The notes below the pieces were generated by a model. It saw only the letters and a program-made list of their open reading frames with translations. It did not search any database and had not been told where the DNA came from. This document shows, piece after piece, positions 24,273 through 34,209 of a stretch of DNA of 64,000 nucleotides. Numbering within the stretch: position 1 is the first letter of the stretch; the number at the start of each line of letters is the position of its first letter. Made by a program: the position numbers and the translations under genes. The stretch is from Enhygromyxa salina (lineage in GTDB: Bacteria; Myxococcota_A; Polyangia; Nannocystales; Nannocystaceae). The stretch spans positions 1-64,000 of the forward strand of contig NZ_JMCC02000034.1 in the NCBI RefSeq assembly GCF_000737335.2. Reading direction: 5' to 3'.

Positions 24273-26051
24273 ATGACCGTGCACAGCCGTACCGGAACAT
24301 TGGTGGGAACCCTCGGTATGTCCCTCGTCGCGGCCTTCGTCGGCGCCTCGGGCTGCTCGAAGACCATCGAGTGTTTGGATCTCCCCGGCGGGTGTGCAGA
24401 CGACGGTTACACGCACAGCGAGACCGTTGGCGAGACCGTTGGCGAGACCGAGGGCGACCCAACCAACCAAGAGCCCGGCCTCACCGTGCTGACGGTCAAC
24501 AAAGACGTCGATATCCTGTTCGTGATCGACAATTCAGGGTCCATGGGTGAGGAACAGGCGCTCCTCGCGACCAGCGTGGGGGCGATCATCGACGTCCTCG
24601 AGGATCCCGACGTCGGCGCCAACTACCGCATTGGCATCACGACCACGGACAACGGGAACCCCTGGTGTCCGTCCGGCGCGACCACGCCCGAGGCTGGCAA
24701 GCTGGTCGCGAGTTCATGCAAGAGCCGGCTTGGCGACTTCTCGTTCAACAACAGCGTCGATGTCCAGGATCTGGCGTGCAACGACATCTGCCCGCTCTCG
24801 CAGGCCGAGCTCGAGATCCTGCCAACCACCACGGACGTCGACGCCAACGCCAAGCCGCGGCCCTGGCTCGAGAGCATCGCGGGCGCCAAGAACATCCCCG
24901 ACGCAATCAGCATGTCCGACGCGTTCGCCTGCATTGCGCCGCAGGGCATCAACGGCTGCGGGTTCGAGTCCCAGCTCGAGTCCATGTACCTCGCCCTCAT
25001 TCGGACCCAGAACGCCGACGAGGCCAGCTACGGGTTCCTGCGCAGCTCGGCGATCCTGGCCGTGATCTTTTTGACCGACGAGGCCGACTGCTCATACAAC
25101 AAGTCGTACAGCGAGATCTTCGAGCAAGACGGCAACAAGGTGTTTTGGTCCGACCCGGCCGCCAGCTTCCCGACCTCGGCGGTGTGCTGGAACGCTGGCG
25201 TCGAGTGCTCCGGTGATCCAAGCAACTACGCCAGCTGCGACGCGGTCAACAAAGACGTGAACGGCCAGAGCAACGTGAGCGACGCAAACGCCGTGCTCCA
25301 CCCCCTCAGTCGCTACATTGGCCTGCTCGATGATTTCGAGCAACAAAAGCAGGAGTTGAACGCCGAGCAAGAGATCATCGTCGGGCTGATCGGCGGCGTC
25401 GACAACACGGGTGAGCCCTACTACGCCGACGTGGGTGGTACGAATCCGGTGTTCCAAAACACCTTTGGGATCGGCCCCGGCTGCGAAGCGCCCAACCCCT
25501 CCAACCCTAACGAGCCGGCCCAGGCCGTCCCGCCCGTGCGGCTCCGCGACGTGGTCGAGGCGTTCACGCCGGGCAACATGTTCTCGATCTGCGAGTCGGA
25601 CTACTCGGGCGCGCTCGACAGCATCGTCGATCGCATCCGGGACCAGCTCCAGCCGGCCTGCTACACCCAGTGCGTGCTCGACAGCGATCCGGCCACGCCG
25701 CTCGTCGAGCCCACCTGCACGGTCGAAGAGGATCCACCTGGAAACGCCAACACCACCGCGATCGAGGAGTGCCTCCGCGACGCCAACGGCTACGTGATCG
25801 ATCCGCAGACCAACGACTACACCATGCCCGGCGGGCAGGCGAACGTCTGCTACGCGCTGCTCAGCGACAAGACCGGGCTGACGCCCAGCGCTCACGACGA
25901 CATGTCCGCGCAGTGCATCGACGCTGCGTTCAACCTCGAGTTCAAGATCGCCCGCCGCCCTGGGTTTCCGGCGGTTGGGGGCACCTCGATCACGGCGACC
26001 TGTTCGGTTGCCGAGTTTCCAGAGGTCGACTGCCCTGGCATTGGCGGATAG
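24273..26051 (+). CDS. secreted von Willebrand factor A-like lipoprotein
   Basis: 592 residues from MTVHSRTG. Lipobox VGASGC, then a linker SETVGETVGETEG. The VWA domain begins at VDILFVIDNSGSM (MIDAS motif DxSxS) with later AVIFLTDEADCS. Many Cys pairs (CNDIC, CYTQC, ECSG) suggest disulfides. It is typical of myxobacterial surface VWA lipoproteins, where metal-dependent adhesion is inferred. The gene starts 91 bases after the DUF2330 gene on the same strand. Confidence 0.88.
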   Translation: MTVHSRTGTLVGTLGMSLVAAFVGASGCSKTIECLDLPGGCADDGYTHSETVGETVGETEGDPTNQEPGLTVLTVNKDVDILFVIDNSGSMGEEQALLATSVGAIIDVLEDPDVGANYRIGITTTDNGNPWCPSGATTPEAGKLVASSCKSRLGDFSFNNSVDVQDLACNDICPLSQAELEILPTTTDVDANAKPRPWLESIAGAKNIPDAISMSDAFACIAPQGINGCGFESQLESMYLALIRTQNADEASYGFLRSSAILAVIFLTDEADCSYNKSYSEIFEQDGNKVFWSDPAASFPTSAVCWNAGVECSGDPSNYASCDAVNKDVNGQSNVSDANAVLHPLSRYIGLLDDFEQQKQELNAEQEIIVGLIGGVDNTGEPYYADVGGTNPVFQNTFGIGPGCEAPNPSNPNEPAQAVPPVRLRDVVEAFTPGNMFSICESDYSGALDSIVDRIRDQLQPACYTQCVLDSDPATPLVEPTCTVEEDPPGNANTTAIEECLRDANGYVIDPQTNDYTMPGGQANVCYALLSDKTGLTPSAHDDMSAQCIDAAFNLEFKIARRPGFPAVGGTSITATCSVAEFPEVDCPGIGG

Positions 26052-26063
26052 CGGGCTAGCGGG

Positions 26064-26741
26064 CTAGCGGGCTGACGCTCCGCCGCCGCGGCGGCCCGCG
26101 AGCGTCCAGACGAGCCCCCCAACGATCATCGCCGCGGCGACGCCCGCGACCCCCACCGCCGCGAGCTTCGAATACCGCACGACGTGAGCCCGCGTCTCGC
26201 TGCCGAGCTCGTCGAGGTCGGACGCCAGCAGCCGCTCCCTCGCCTCGAGCTGCCGCTGCAGCTGAGCTCGTGTGGGCTCGCGCGTAGGCTCGTGGTCGGG
26301 TGGTCCGGCTGCCGCCGAGCCGGCAGACACTGCCCGTGGAGGTTCTCGACCCTGCGTGATCGGCAGCGCCTGCGCGCGCTTGGACTCGACTTCGGGCGGC
26401 TTGTCGCCAAAGCTGACCAGCTTCGGACGAACCCGCGCAAACAGTCCACCAAGCCCGATTACGGCGACACCCACGATCAGCATCCCCAAGCTGAGGTGCC
26501 CGAGCGCCGCCCCGATCGCCAGCGCGGCGGCGATCAACGTGAACAAGCCGCCAACACCGACCAGGCACGCGGCGACCACCTTGCAGATCGCGGGGTTGAG
26601 CGTTTTTTCGACATAGGACAGCAACTCGAGCTTGAGCAGCTCGGCTCGCAGCGAGACGACATCGCCAGCGACCTGGGCGATCTCGGCGGGCAGCGAAGGC
26701 GCAGCGGCCGAGCCCCGGTCGCGGGTGCTTGGGCGAGGCAT
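26064..26741 (-). CDS. membrane protein, holin-superfamily/DUF3618-like
   Basis: 225 residues from MPRPSTRD. An amphipathic segment (LPAEIAQVAGDVVSLRAELL) is followed by two transmembrane helices (about 56-105, CLVGVGGLFTLIAAALAIGA and SLGMLIVGVAVIGLGGLFA). A charged region with QLQRQLEARERLLASDLDEL resembles DUF3618, and a last helix is AAVGVAGVAAAMIVGGLVW. The N-terminal part resembles the phage_holin_3_6 family often encoded in chromosomes. Its start codon overlaps the stop of the SodC-like gene by 1 base. Role unknown. Confidence 0.7.
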   Translation of the reverse strand: MPRPSTRDRGSAAAPSLPAEIAQVAGDVVSLRAELLKLELLSYVEKTLNPAICKVVAACLVGVGGLFTLIAAALAIGAALGHLSLGMLIVGVAVIGLGGLFARVRPKLVSFGDKPPEVESKRAQALPITQGREPPRAVSAGSAAAGPPDHEPTREPTRAQLQRQLEARERLLASDLDELGSETRAHVVRYSKLAAVGVAGVAAAMIVGGLVWTLAGRRGGGASAR

Positions 26742-27271
26742 CAGCCCTTGCCCGCTTGGATCACGCCGCACGCGATCCGGGGCTCGGGTTTGGCTGGGTC
26801 AGGATCATCGGTTTGTTGGTGGATCACCAGCGCGGTCCCTTTGTCGCTGAGCAACGATCGGGGCCCCTTCTCATCGAGGTTGGCGCCCTTCACCATCGCC
26901 TCATACTTCACGGTGCCGTCGGCTGCGACTTGCAGGTATGGCAAGAAGCCGACCTCGTCCGGGCCGGGGCTCGCGTTCGTTGGGTTGAAGTGTTCGCCCG
27001 CCGAATCAAAGCTAGGCGGGTCACATTTTCCAACCTCGTGAATGTGAAACCCGTGGCTGCCAGGCGTCAGGCCATGACCGTTGAATTCGATCTTGACACC
27101 CGTCGCCCCCATCTCGAATGTGGCCTCGCCGACCCCCTTCCCGTTCGAGTCGGTCAGCTTGGCCACCGCCTCACGGGGTTTGGCGTCATCGTCCTTGGTG
27201 CAGGCGCCAAGCGCCATCAGACACAAGGTGACGGCGGCACAGCAGATCTTGGATGCTCGCGGCTTGCTCAT
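26741..27271 (-). CDS. SodC-family superoxide dismutase lipoprotein, apparently Cu-only
   Basis: 176 residues. Lipobox LMALGAC (Cys24). Cu ligands are present: H76 and H78 (GFHIHE), H94 (AGEHFNP) and H151 (ALVIHQQ). The catalytic Arg165 (RIACGVI) and the disulfide pair C83/C168 are kept. The zinc-loop residues of normal SodC (HG and HAGDLP) are replaced: the stretch after GEHFNP reads TNASPGPDEVGFLPYL, so the two zinc His and the Asp are missing. It should dismute superoxide outside the inner membrane if the copper site works. Co-transcribed with the membrane protein downstream. Confidence 0.88.
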   Translation of the reverse strand: MSKPRASKICCAAVTLCLMALGACTKDDDAKPREAVAKLTDSNGKGVGEATFEMGATGVKIEFNGHGLTPGSHGFHIHEVGKCDPPSFDSAGEHFNPTNASPGPDEVGFLPYLQVAADGTVKYEAMVKGANLDEKGPRSLLSDKGTALVIHQQTDDPDPAKPEPRIACGVIQAGKG

Positions 27272-27489
27272 GATTGTCTGGGTCTAATCGCAAACGCGAG
27301 GCGCTACCCTCGACCCAGGATCCAGGCCGAAGAACGCCCGTGCGCTGACTTGGCCGATCCGTGCCCAGCACTCGCGCATCCGGCGCAAAGCCCGAGTCAA
27401 TCCGCGTCAACAACACAATGGATGCCCACCCTGCCGAATCTTCGCCCACACCACGACGGATCGAGTCAACGTTGCGCGGTGGGGCTTCA

Positions 27490-29655
27490 TCATGAGGGCG
27501 TCATGGACCGCTGGGCCCGACTGTAGGCGTACGCACCCGCGATCAGGATCACCCCGATCCCAGCGAAGCCCAGCGCCCGCCAGACCACGTCCGCGTCCGC
27601 CAGGTCAAACCCAACGATCTTCACGGCCGCGAAGGCGAAGCCCGCGAGCGCGAGGTGGCGCCAGCTGCCCTGGCGCAGTCGCAGCCCAGCGACCAGCAAC
27701 ACCAGGCTCGTCGCGGCGATGCACAGCGTGTAGCACAGCTGCGCGAAGCCTGGCCCGGCCCCAACCACATCCATGACGACCGAGGTCACCAGCGCGAGCG
27801 ACAGCCCAAGCGAGAGCGCGACCAGGATCCCGAGCGGGCCGGCCTCCGCGTCGTCTTCGAGCCGCTCGAGCTGCTTGGCTTGGATCACCCGCCAGATCAA
27901 CGCACCCCCGAGCCCGGCGAGGGTGAGCAGCGCGACGACGAGCAGCGCCTGCGGGCCCGCCTGTTCGGCCTTGAACAGTCCCTCTGCCTCACACCCGGCG
28001 ATTGCCACGAGCGCGCCGATCAGGCCAACCCCGAGCCCCGCGGTCGCCAGCCACACGCCGTGGCGCGTCAACCGAGCGCACACCCAGCCGCCAAGCACGA
28101 CCACCGGCACCAGCGCCCAGAGCAGGGCGACGTGCGGGGCCTTGGGGCCAAGCTCCACCACGACGCCCGTCCACCCAACCATCGCCGCAGTCCACAACAC
28201 GACGTTGGGGCTCGCGTTTTTCACCGCGTCGTCCGAGCGATCGCGCGACCACAAGCTCGCCCCCAGCGGCACCGCGGCCGCGAACAACCCCAGCGGCAGC
28301 GCGGGCGGTTCATGAAGATCGACCGCCGCGATCACGGCGGCGAGCGAAGGCAGCAGGATCATCGCAATGCGCAGGGGCCGAAGCACCGACCACGGCAGCG
28401 CGACCGCGACCACGCTCATGCCGATCCACCACGAGACCAGCGCGGCGTCGCCAACCAACAGCGGCCCGGCGACCATCGCCTGCACCCACGCGAAGCCGAT
28501 GAAGACCCGACTGACCGTCGAGCCCTCGGCCGCGTCCGCGCGCCTGAGCAGGAGCACGGCCAAGACCACGTGCCAGCCGCCCAGACACAGGGTCGCCAGC
28601 GCCAGCGTCTTGGGCGTCTGCGAGAACGCAGCCGTCGCCGCGGCCCAACTCAGGATCCCCGCGACGATCAGCCGGGCCTGGGCGTGCAGCTGATCCGCCG
28701 CGTCAACGCTGGCCTGCAACAACCGCCACCCCGAGGCCGCGCTCGCAACCAGCAAGACCACCGACCACAACATGAACACGTCGCCGTTGTCGGGCCCAAG
28801 GTTCATCGCCGCCCAGCGCCCACCCAACATCCACGTGGCCACCAGCGCGATCGTGGGCAGCTCGGGCCAGCTTCGCCGCCAGTCGACGAACATCAACACG
28901 CCCACGACGACCAGCTGGTAGATCATCAGCTCGACCAGGTGCCCGCCCACGTTGGCGACCAGCACCGGCGTCGCGCAGGCAGCTAGCGTGGCCAGCACGG
29001 CCATCAGCCGCAGCCGCAGCCGATCGGCGATCAACAGACACGCCGCCGCGCCGACCCCCAACGCCACGAACACCTGCGGCCCGCTGACGAGCTCGTGCGT
29101 GTGCCGAGCCAGCAGCCACGCAGCAAACCAGCCGCCAAGGCCCGCGCCGCCGACCGCCCCTGCGACCGACTCGTACCGCTTGCGAGCCAGCGGCCACGCA
29201 GCCACGGTCAGCAGCGCCGACAGCAAGGCCGCGCCCGCAAACCGAACACCCGGCGAGAGCCACTCTTGCTCGATCGCGTAGACGACAAACGAGACCAAAC
29301 CAAGCAACAGCGCCGCGCCGCCGGTCGCCGCCAACACTTGCGCTGGACTGCGCTTGGTCTCCGGCTCGACATGCGCGTCGAGGGCTGCGGCGAAGCGCGC
29401 GGCGTTGGCCGAGGGTTCGCGCTCAGCGGAGCTCGCCGGCGGCGCGGAAGGTGGTGGGAGCGTGGCTTGTGGTGGCCAGGTTTGTTGATATTGGGGGTGT
29501 TCGGGGTGCGCCGCGGGGGGTGGCGTCACCGTTGGCTGCGCTTGTCCGCCAACCTGCTGCTCGAGCGCGTGCACGCGCGCGAGCAGCTGCTGGACTTGCG
29601 CATTGACAGCTTCGAGCCGCCGCTCGATCGCTGGATCATCGTCAGGTGAAGTCAT
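27490..29655 (-). CDS. DUF2339 polytopic membrane protein
   Basis: 721 residues. The N-terminus has a coiled coil (RRLEAVNAQVQQLLARVHAL) and a Pro-rich linker (about 45-80). Then come many hydrophobic helices starting at AATGGAALLLGLVSFVVYAI, with the DUF2339 pattern GGAGLGGWFAAWLLAR and a C-terminal FAFAAVKIVGFDLAD that fits the family. About 20 or more membrane segments are predicted by eye. The function of DUF2339 proteins is not established. Confidence 0.9.
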   Translation of the reverse strand: MTSPDDDPAIERRLEAVNAQVQQLLARVHALEQQVGGQAQPTVTPPPAAHPEHPQYQQTWPPQATLPPPSAPPASSAEREPSANAARFAAALDAHVEPETKRSPAQVLAATGGAALLLGLVSFVVYAIEQEWLSPGVRFAGAALLSALLTVAAWPLARKRYESVAGAVGGAGLGGWFAAWLLARHTHELVSGPQVFVALGVGAAACLLIADRLRLRLMAVLATLAACATPVLVANVGGHLVELMIYQLVVVGVLMFVDWRRSWPELPTIALVATWMLGGRWAAMNLGPDNGDVFMLWSVVLLVASAASGWRLLQASVDAADQLHAQARLIVAGILSWAAATAAFSQTPKTLALATLCLGGWHVVLAVLLLRRADAAEGSTVSRVFIGFAWVQAMVAGPLLVGDAALVSWWIGMSVVAVALPWSVLRPLRIAMILLPSLAAVIAAVDLHEPPALPLGLFAAAVPLGASLWSRDRSDDAVKNASPNVVLWTAAMVGWTGVVVELGPKAPHVALLWALVPVVVLGGWVCARLTRHGVWLATAGLGVGLIGALVAIAGCEAEGLFKAEQAGPQALLVVALLTLAGLGGALIWRVIQAKQLERLEDDAEAGPLGILVALSLGLSLALVTSVVMDVVGAGPGFAQLCYTLCIAATSLVLLVAGLRLRQGSWRHLALAGFAFAAVKIVGFDLADADVVWRALGFAGIGVILIAGAYAYSRAQRSMTPS

Positions 29656-29853
29656 GGTGCCGCGAACTTCCGCGTCCCGAGATTAGTTCACCCGCGCATG
29701 ACCGTACACGGACGACACGGGCGCCATACGAGCGCCCGCGAGGCCTGCATGGCAACGCCTGTCCACACTTGGCGTCGATGAGGGCCGGATCACAGCGAAG
29801 CCACCCGCACGCCTGATTCTCGCGCTGATGCGCAACAGAGACATCCAAGCACC

Positions 29854-31029
29854 CTACTCGATCACGCCCGTCCAGATCCCAATCTTCACCCCACCTTGTT
29901 CGGTGGTCAGCTGGCGCTCGAGCCCAAGCTTTGTCGCACCCGCCAGCGCAGCTTCGCTCGTCACCAAGCCGACCCGCGTTGGCCTTGGCAGCTGCAGCGC
30001 CAGTTTTCCCAGGCTGGCATAGAGGTTGCGCAGCCGGCTTGGATCCCCGGTTCGCAAGCCCCACGGCGGGTTGGCCACCAGCGCGACGCCGTCGCCAACG
30101 AGCTCGGGCAGCTGCTTGTCGCCAACGGATCGCTGAATGAATTGCGCCAAGCTCCCCGCGCCCGATCGCGCCGCGTTAGCCTGCGCGGCCTCGACCGCGC
30201 CTGCGTCACGATCACAGCCGAGCAAGCTCGCGACCGGCTGCGCGCCGCGACTGAGCTCGTCGCGGATCGCGTTGAAGCGCGCCGCGTCAAATCGCGGCTG
30301 TCGCATGCACGAGAACGCTCGGCTCGCACCTGGCGGCAAGCCGGCGGCGATCGTCGCGGCCTCGATGATCGTCGTGCCCGCGCCCGCGACCGGATCAAAC
30401 AAGGCCATGCCCGGCTGCCAGCCGGTCACCCGCAGCAGCGCCTGGGCGATGTCCTCGCGCAGCGGGGCCTTGGCGGTCTGCTGACGCCACCCACGCTTGT
30501 GCAGCAGCCTGCCAGTTGTATCAACGCTGATCGTGCAGCGATCTCGCATGATCCGAACCTGAACGAGCGTGGGCTCGACCCCCTCGTCGCCAAGCTCGCC
30601 GCCACCGGGGCCCTTGCCAACGTCAGCCCGGACCCGCACCTCGCCTTTGAGCCGACGCGCGATGCTTCGCTCGATCCGCTCTACGATCGCCTTGGTGTGA
30701 TACAGCCGCGAGCGCTTGGCGTGGGCCCGGACCCGCACGCTCAGCTGCCCGCTCGGGCCGCGGATCAGCCAGCGCTCCCACTCGAGCGCCTTGGTGACAC
30801 GCTCGAGCTTCGCGAAGTCGCGAACCAAGAAGTCCGCCATGCGCACGAGCACGCGCAAGCCAAGCGCCGAGCCAAGGTTGATCCGGTAGATCGCGTCGCG
30901 ATCGCCGAAGCAGCTGACGCCGCCCTGGGTGACGGCGCACTCCTCAACGCCGAGCTCATCGAGCTCTTGCGCGAGCAGGTCCTCGAGCCCGGGTGCGCAG
31001 GCGACAAATAGGCGCAGTCGATCAGTCAT
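29854..31029 (-). CDS. THUMP-domain RNA methyltransferase (RlmL N-terminal-like)
   Basis: 391 residues from MTDRLRLFVA. The N-terminus resembles ferredoxin-like and THUMP domains (FVACAPGLEDLLAQELDELG). It has LLHKRGWRQQTAKAPLREDI, then SAM-binding and catalytic blocks DPVAGAGTTIIEAA, GCDRDAGAVEAAQANA and VANPPWGLR (N-P-P-W). This is the family of 23S rRNA m2G2445-type methyltransferases; the C-terminal RlmK part is absent. The start overlaps the M28 peptidase stop by 8 bases, so the two are in one operon. Confidence 0.9.
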   Translation of the reverse strand: MTDRLRLFVACAPGLEDLLAQELDELGVEECAVTQGGVSCFGDRDAIYRINLGSALGLRVLVRMADFLVRDFAKLERVTKALEWERWLIRGPSGQLSVRVRAHAKRSRLYHTKAIVERIERSIARRLKGEVRVRADVGKGPGGGELGDEGVEPTLVQVRIMRDRCTISVDTTGRLLHKRGWRQQTAKAPLREDIAQALLRVTGWQPGMALFDPVAGAGTTIIEAATIAAGLPPGASRAFSCMRQPRFDAARFNAIRDELSRGAQPVASLLGCDRDAGAVEAAQANAARSGAGSLAQFIQRSVGDKQLPELVGDGVALVANPPWGLRTGDPSRLRNLYASLGKLALQLPRPTRVGLVTSEAALAGATKLGLERQLTTEQGGVKIGIWTGVIE

Positions 31030-32938
31030 GCTCGTGGGGGGCCGGCTCTGGTGTAGCCGCGCCGGGCTCAGTGTCCCACGGTCGCAGCTGCTCGCCGAAT
31101 CGCTTGCGCCGCTCGGCCTGGCGGGCCATGCGTTCGGCCTCGTCGGGGTCTTGGGACCAGTCAAACTGAAGCTCGACGCGGGTCGTGCCCGGCCCCGCGG
31201 CGCCGCGCCGCGCGACCGTCAGCGTCTTGCGCGAATCGCCGCGCCGCACCGCCGCGAGCAGCTGGGCGAGGGTCGAGACCGGCTCCCCCGCGACCTCGAG
31301 GATCCGATCACCCACCGCGAGCCCCGCTCCGGCGGCCAGCGAGCCCTCGAGGATCGAGACGACCCTGGTGTCGTGAAGCGCTGCCCCGAGCTTGCGCCCC
31401 GGCAGCGCGACCAGGTTGTGGCGCTCGAGCGGCGCGGGCAGCTGCGCCAGCTGCCAAGCGGCGATCGCCACGACCAAGGCCGAGTGACGTTGATACGCGT
31501 CGATCACCGCGTCGGCGTGGTCGTACTGGGTGTGGTGATAGTGGTCGTAGTCCGAGCGCCCCGACTGCCCCCAGAAAAACGCCGGCACCCCCTCGCGCAA
31601 GAACGAGGTGCTGTCAGAGGGCTCGAAGGGCAGGCCCTCGACCAGCTCCAAGCTAAACGGCATGTCCGCGGGCGAGAGCTTGGTGACCGGCTCGAACACG
31701 GCCTGCATGATCGCGTGAAGCTCCGGGGTGACGGGCAGCGCGGAGATGTAGTTTGTGCCGTTGTCGTGGACCAGCGCCGCGCTGATCCCCGCGAGTTGAT
31801 CTGCGTGGGCGGCCACCCAAGCTGTGGAGCCGAGCAAGCCCTGCTCCTCGCCCGACCACAGCTGGAAGCTGATCGTCCGGCGCGGGCGCTGGCCAGTGCG
31901 GGCGCACGCCGCCGCGATCAGGCGCGCGGCCTCCATCGTCGTCGCCACTCCGGCCGCGTTGTCGATCGCCCCGCTGCCGCCGTCCCACGAGTCGAGGTGG
32001 CCGCCAACGATCACGCGCTGATCCGGCAGGCTCGCCCCGGGGAGCTCGGCGATCACGTTGTAGACCGGCACAGGACCCGGCAGCAGCCGATTCGCCACGC
32101 CAAACTCGAGCTCGACGTAGTCACCCGCGTCGATCCGCTGAAGCAGCGCGTGGTGTTGATCACCGCGCAGCTGGATCTCGACTCGGGTCGGCAGCTTGTC
32201 TGGATCGAGGCGATGGTCGCCGTGGGTCGAGATCCGCGGATCGTCCGAGTCGCCCGCGGCGAACACCAGCCCGGCGATCTTCCCACGCTCGAAGGCCCGC
32301 TCGATCTGCTGGCCCAGCTTGCCGCTTGGTCGCTCGAACCCATAGGGAACCATGATCCACGCGTCGCGCAGGTATGGCTTGCGCGCGCGCAGCTGGGCCG
32401 CGTCTTCGGGGTAGCGCAGCGCCTGGCCACGCACGGGGCCGCCGGCTTCGAGCCCGTCTTGACCGCGGGTTCCGGGCGTCCACGCCCAGGTCCCAAACTC
32501 GAGGGGCTCGCGCTCGGGTCGGACCACGGCGCCGGTCGCCTTGCCGCGATCGAAGGCGACCGGGTAGCTGCCCCACTGCTCGTGGGTCGCCGTCAGGCCC
32601 CAGCCCTCGAATTGATCGACGGCCCACAGCTCGGCCTCGAGCAGCTGCGGCGAGCCGGTCAGGCGCGGCCCGATCTCGACGGCGACCGCCGCGAGCAGAT
32701 CGCCGACTTGGCTGTCTCGATCTGCGATCGCCACAATCGCCTGGATCACCGCGTCGTCCGAGATCGGCGCGCGCTCGACCGGAGGCTCGGGGTTGGACGC
32801 CACGTCGACCTCGACGCTGGCCGGTCGCTCCACGCTGACCCGCGCGGGCGCCTCGGACCCACGACAGCCAATGAGCAACGCCACCGCGCCAAGCTGGGCG
32901 AATCCCCTGAACAGTCCGAGCGGCGCGCGAACAGGCAC
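31022..32938 (-). CDS. M28-family zinc metallopeptidase lipoprotein with PDZ domain
   Basis: About 638 residues. The start is taken at GTG 32938, giving a compact signal with lipobox AVALLIGC; ATG at 32986 is an alternative. The frame further upstream runs through the 75-bp repeat and is not coding. A PA-like region precedes M28 motifs: GGHLDSWDGGSGAIDNAAG (His, Asp), WSGEEQGLLGS (Glu pair), DSTSF, and YDHYHHTQYDHAD. The C-terminal PDZ domain (about 540-610) includes LAVGDRILEVAGEPV. It is an outer-membrane or periplasmic aminopeptidase/carboxypeptidase; exact specificity cannot be read. Confidence 0.9.
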   Translation of the reverse strand: MPVRAPLGLFRGFAQLGAVALLIGCRGSEAPARVSVERPASVEVDVASNPEPPVERAPISDDAVIQAIVAIADRDSQVGDLLAAVAVEIGPRLTGSPQLLEAELWAVDQFEGWGLTATHEQWGSYPVAFDRGKATGAVVRPEREPLEFGTWAWTPGTRGQDGLEAGGPVRGQALRYPEDAAQLRARKPYLRDAWIMVPYGFERPSGKLGQQIERAFERGKIAGLVFAAGDSDDPRISTHGDHRLDPDKLPTRVEIQLRGDQHHALLQRIDAGDYVELEFGVANRLLPGPVPVYNVIAELPGASLPDQRVIVGGHLDSWDGGSGAIDNAAGVATTMEAARLIAAACARTGQRPRRTISFQLWSGEEQGLLGSTAWVAAHADQLAGISAALVHDNGTNYISALPVTPELHAIMQAVFEPVTKLSPADMPFSLELVEGLPFEPSDSTSFLREGVPAFFWGQSGRSDYDHYHHTQYDHADAVIDAYQRHSALVVAIAAWQLAQLPAPLERHNLVALPGRKLGAALHDTRVVSILEGSLAAGAGLAVGDRILEVAGEPVSTLAQLLAAVRRGDSRKTLTVARRGAAGPGTTRVELQFDWSQDPDEAERMARQAERRKRFGEQLRPWDTEPGAATPEPAPHEHD

Positions 32939-33000
32939 GTGTTCCACATCATCGCACGTACTTTCATGCGTGGGGCAGCGACCCATACCCAGCTGAATCT

Positions 33001-33072
33001 TTTTCAGCTCGGGCGAGGGCTTCTCGCCCGCTTGCGGACGCTTTCGTCGACCGGTTCCCCCTGAGAAGCGAA
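33001..33072 (+). repeat. 75-bp dispersed repeat, diverged single copy
   Basis: Begins TTTTCAGCTCGGGCGAGGGC, keeps the hairpin GGGCGAG/CTCGCCC and diverges after GCTTGCGGAC (GCTTTCGTCGACCGGTTCCC). It lies upstream of the M28 gene start, inside what would otherwise look like an extended reading frame. Confidence 0.85.
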
Positions 33073-33277
33073 CGATGCCCAGGTTCACCTGCCAGAACTC
33101 ACCAGCCTCGGGGTTTCGCACCCGCCGTGGACCCACCATCCGGGCGCGCTGCTCGGTGCGCTGTGCGATTGACGACTGCGCGAAGATGTCCGCACTCATC
33201 AATCAGCAAGATACGCGCACCCAGCTGGACTTGAATCAGCGCTGGCCTGCTCGTCCACCGTGATAGAAGCGCCCACC

Positions 33278-34051
33278 ATGCCGCGCCTGCTCCTCGTGCG
33301 TCACGCTCAATCCGAGAACAACCTGAGCAACGCTCGCATCCGCGAGCAATTCCGTTCAGATCCCGAGCGAATGCAGCTCGAGGCCAACCGCGCCCGCCAA
33401 GCCGATCCCGAGCTCACCGAGACCGGTCGCGAGCAGGCGTCGTTGCTGGCCAAGACCCTCGCTCCAATCCTTGCAAGCTCACGCAGCTTGCTCGTGAGCA
33501 GCCCGATGCGACGGGCGCTTCGCACAGCGGCGGCGAGCGCAGAACGTGCTGGCATCGACCGCTTTACTTGTGAGGGTGAACTATTCGAGGTTGGCGGGTG
33601 CCACTATTGTGACGAGGCCCGGCCGTCCTCGACCACCGCCCAGATCGAGGCCGAGTTTCCGGTCGCGTGCCGCAACATTGGCCCCGAAGGTTGGTACGGC
33701 GGTCGGGCTGTCAGCGAGCGCGCCAATGAGGTGAGCGCGCGCGTGGATCGGGTGATCACCTGGGCCAACACCATCCTCGCCAGTGGCGACCACGACACGA
33801 TCGTGGTCGTCACCCACGGCGATCTGCTGTCCCGCTGGCTGCGTCGCTGGCTTCACGTTCCGGCCTCGCGCGGCCTGGCGTTCGTCCACGGCAACACGGG
33901 CGTCACGACCCTGAGCTGGGACCCAAGCGACGGCCTGTTGCTCGAGGGCCTCAACGCGGTCGAGCACCTGCCCGCGCCGCTGCGGACCGGAGCCGACAGC
34001 GAGTTTTGGTGGCGCTACGCGTGGCCGGAGTCCAACGCCATTCACAGTTGA
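33278..34051 (+). CDS. histidine phosphatase family protein
   Basis: 257 residues from MPRLLLVRHAQS; GTG at 33260 would add six codons. The RHA motif (LVRHAQSENN) is the phospho-His site, with LTETGREQASLLAKTL, SSPMRRALRTA, and the second catalytic His in VVVTHGDLLSRW. Branch 1 of the phosphoglycerate mutase-like superfamily; a longer insert (GGCHYCDEARPS) has two Cys. Substrate not predictable. Confidence 0.88.
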   Translation: MPRLLLVRHAQSENNLSNARIREQFRSDPERMQLEANRARQADPELTETGREQASLLAKTLAPILASSRSLLVSSPMRRALRTAAASAERAGIDRFTCEGELFEVGGCHYCDEARPSSTTAQIEAEFPVACRNIGPEGWYGGRAVSERANEVSARVDRVITWANTILASGDHDTIVVVTHGDLLSRWLRRWLHVPASRGLAFVHGNTGVTTLSWDPSDGLLLEGLNAVEHLPAPLRTGADSEFWWRYAWPESNAIHS

Positions 34052-34209
34052 TCCGACTCGGGGATCTCGTCACGCACGCGACGGTCAGCGGGTCTCCCGC
34101 GTTTGGCATCGAGGCTGTCGCCGGACCGCTCGCCACCGGTAGGCGTGAGAATCCGGGCGCGGGATCAAGCGGCCGCGCGCGCCGGAGTTCTTGGCCTATC
34201 CTCGCCTGC

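Noticed and set aside
24950..24980. tRNA-like GGTTCGAGTCC motif
   Set aside because: It lies within the VWA lipoprotein coding sequence and no cloverleaf can be built around it.
32939..33202. N-terminal extension of the M28 peptidase gene
   Set aside because: The extension runs through a copy of the 75-bp repeat; a lipoprotein signal beginning at 32938 fits better.
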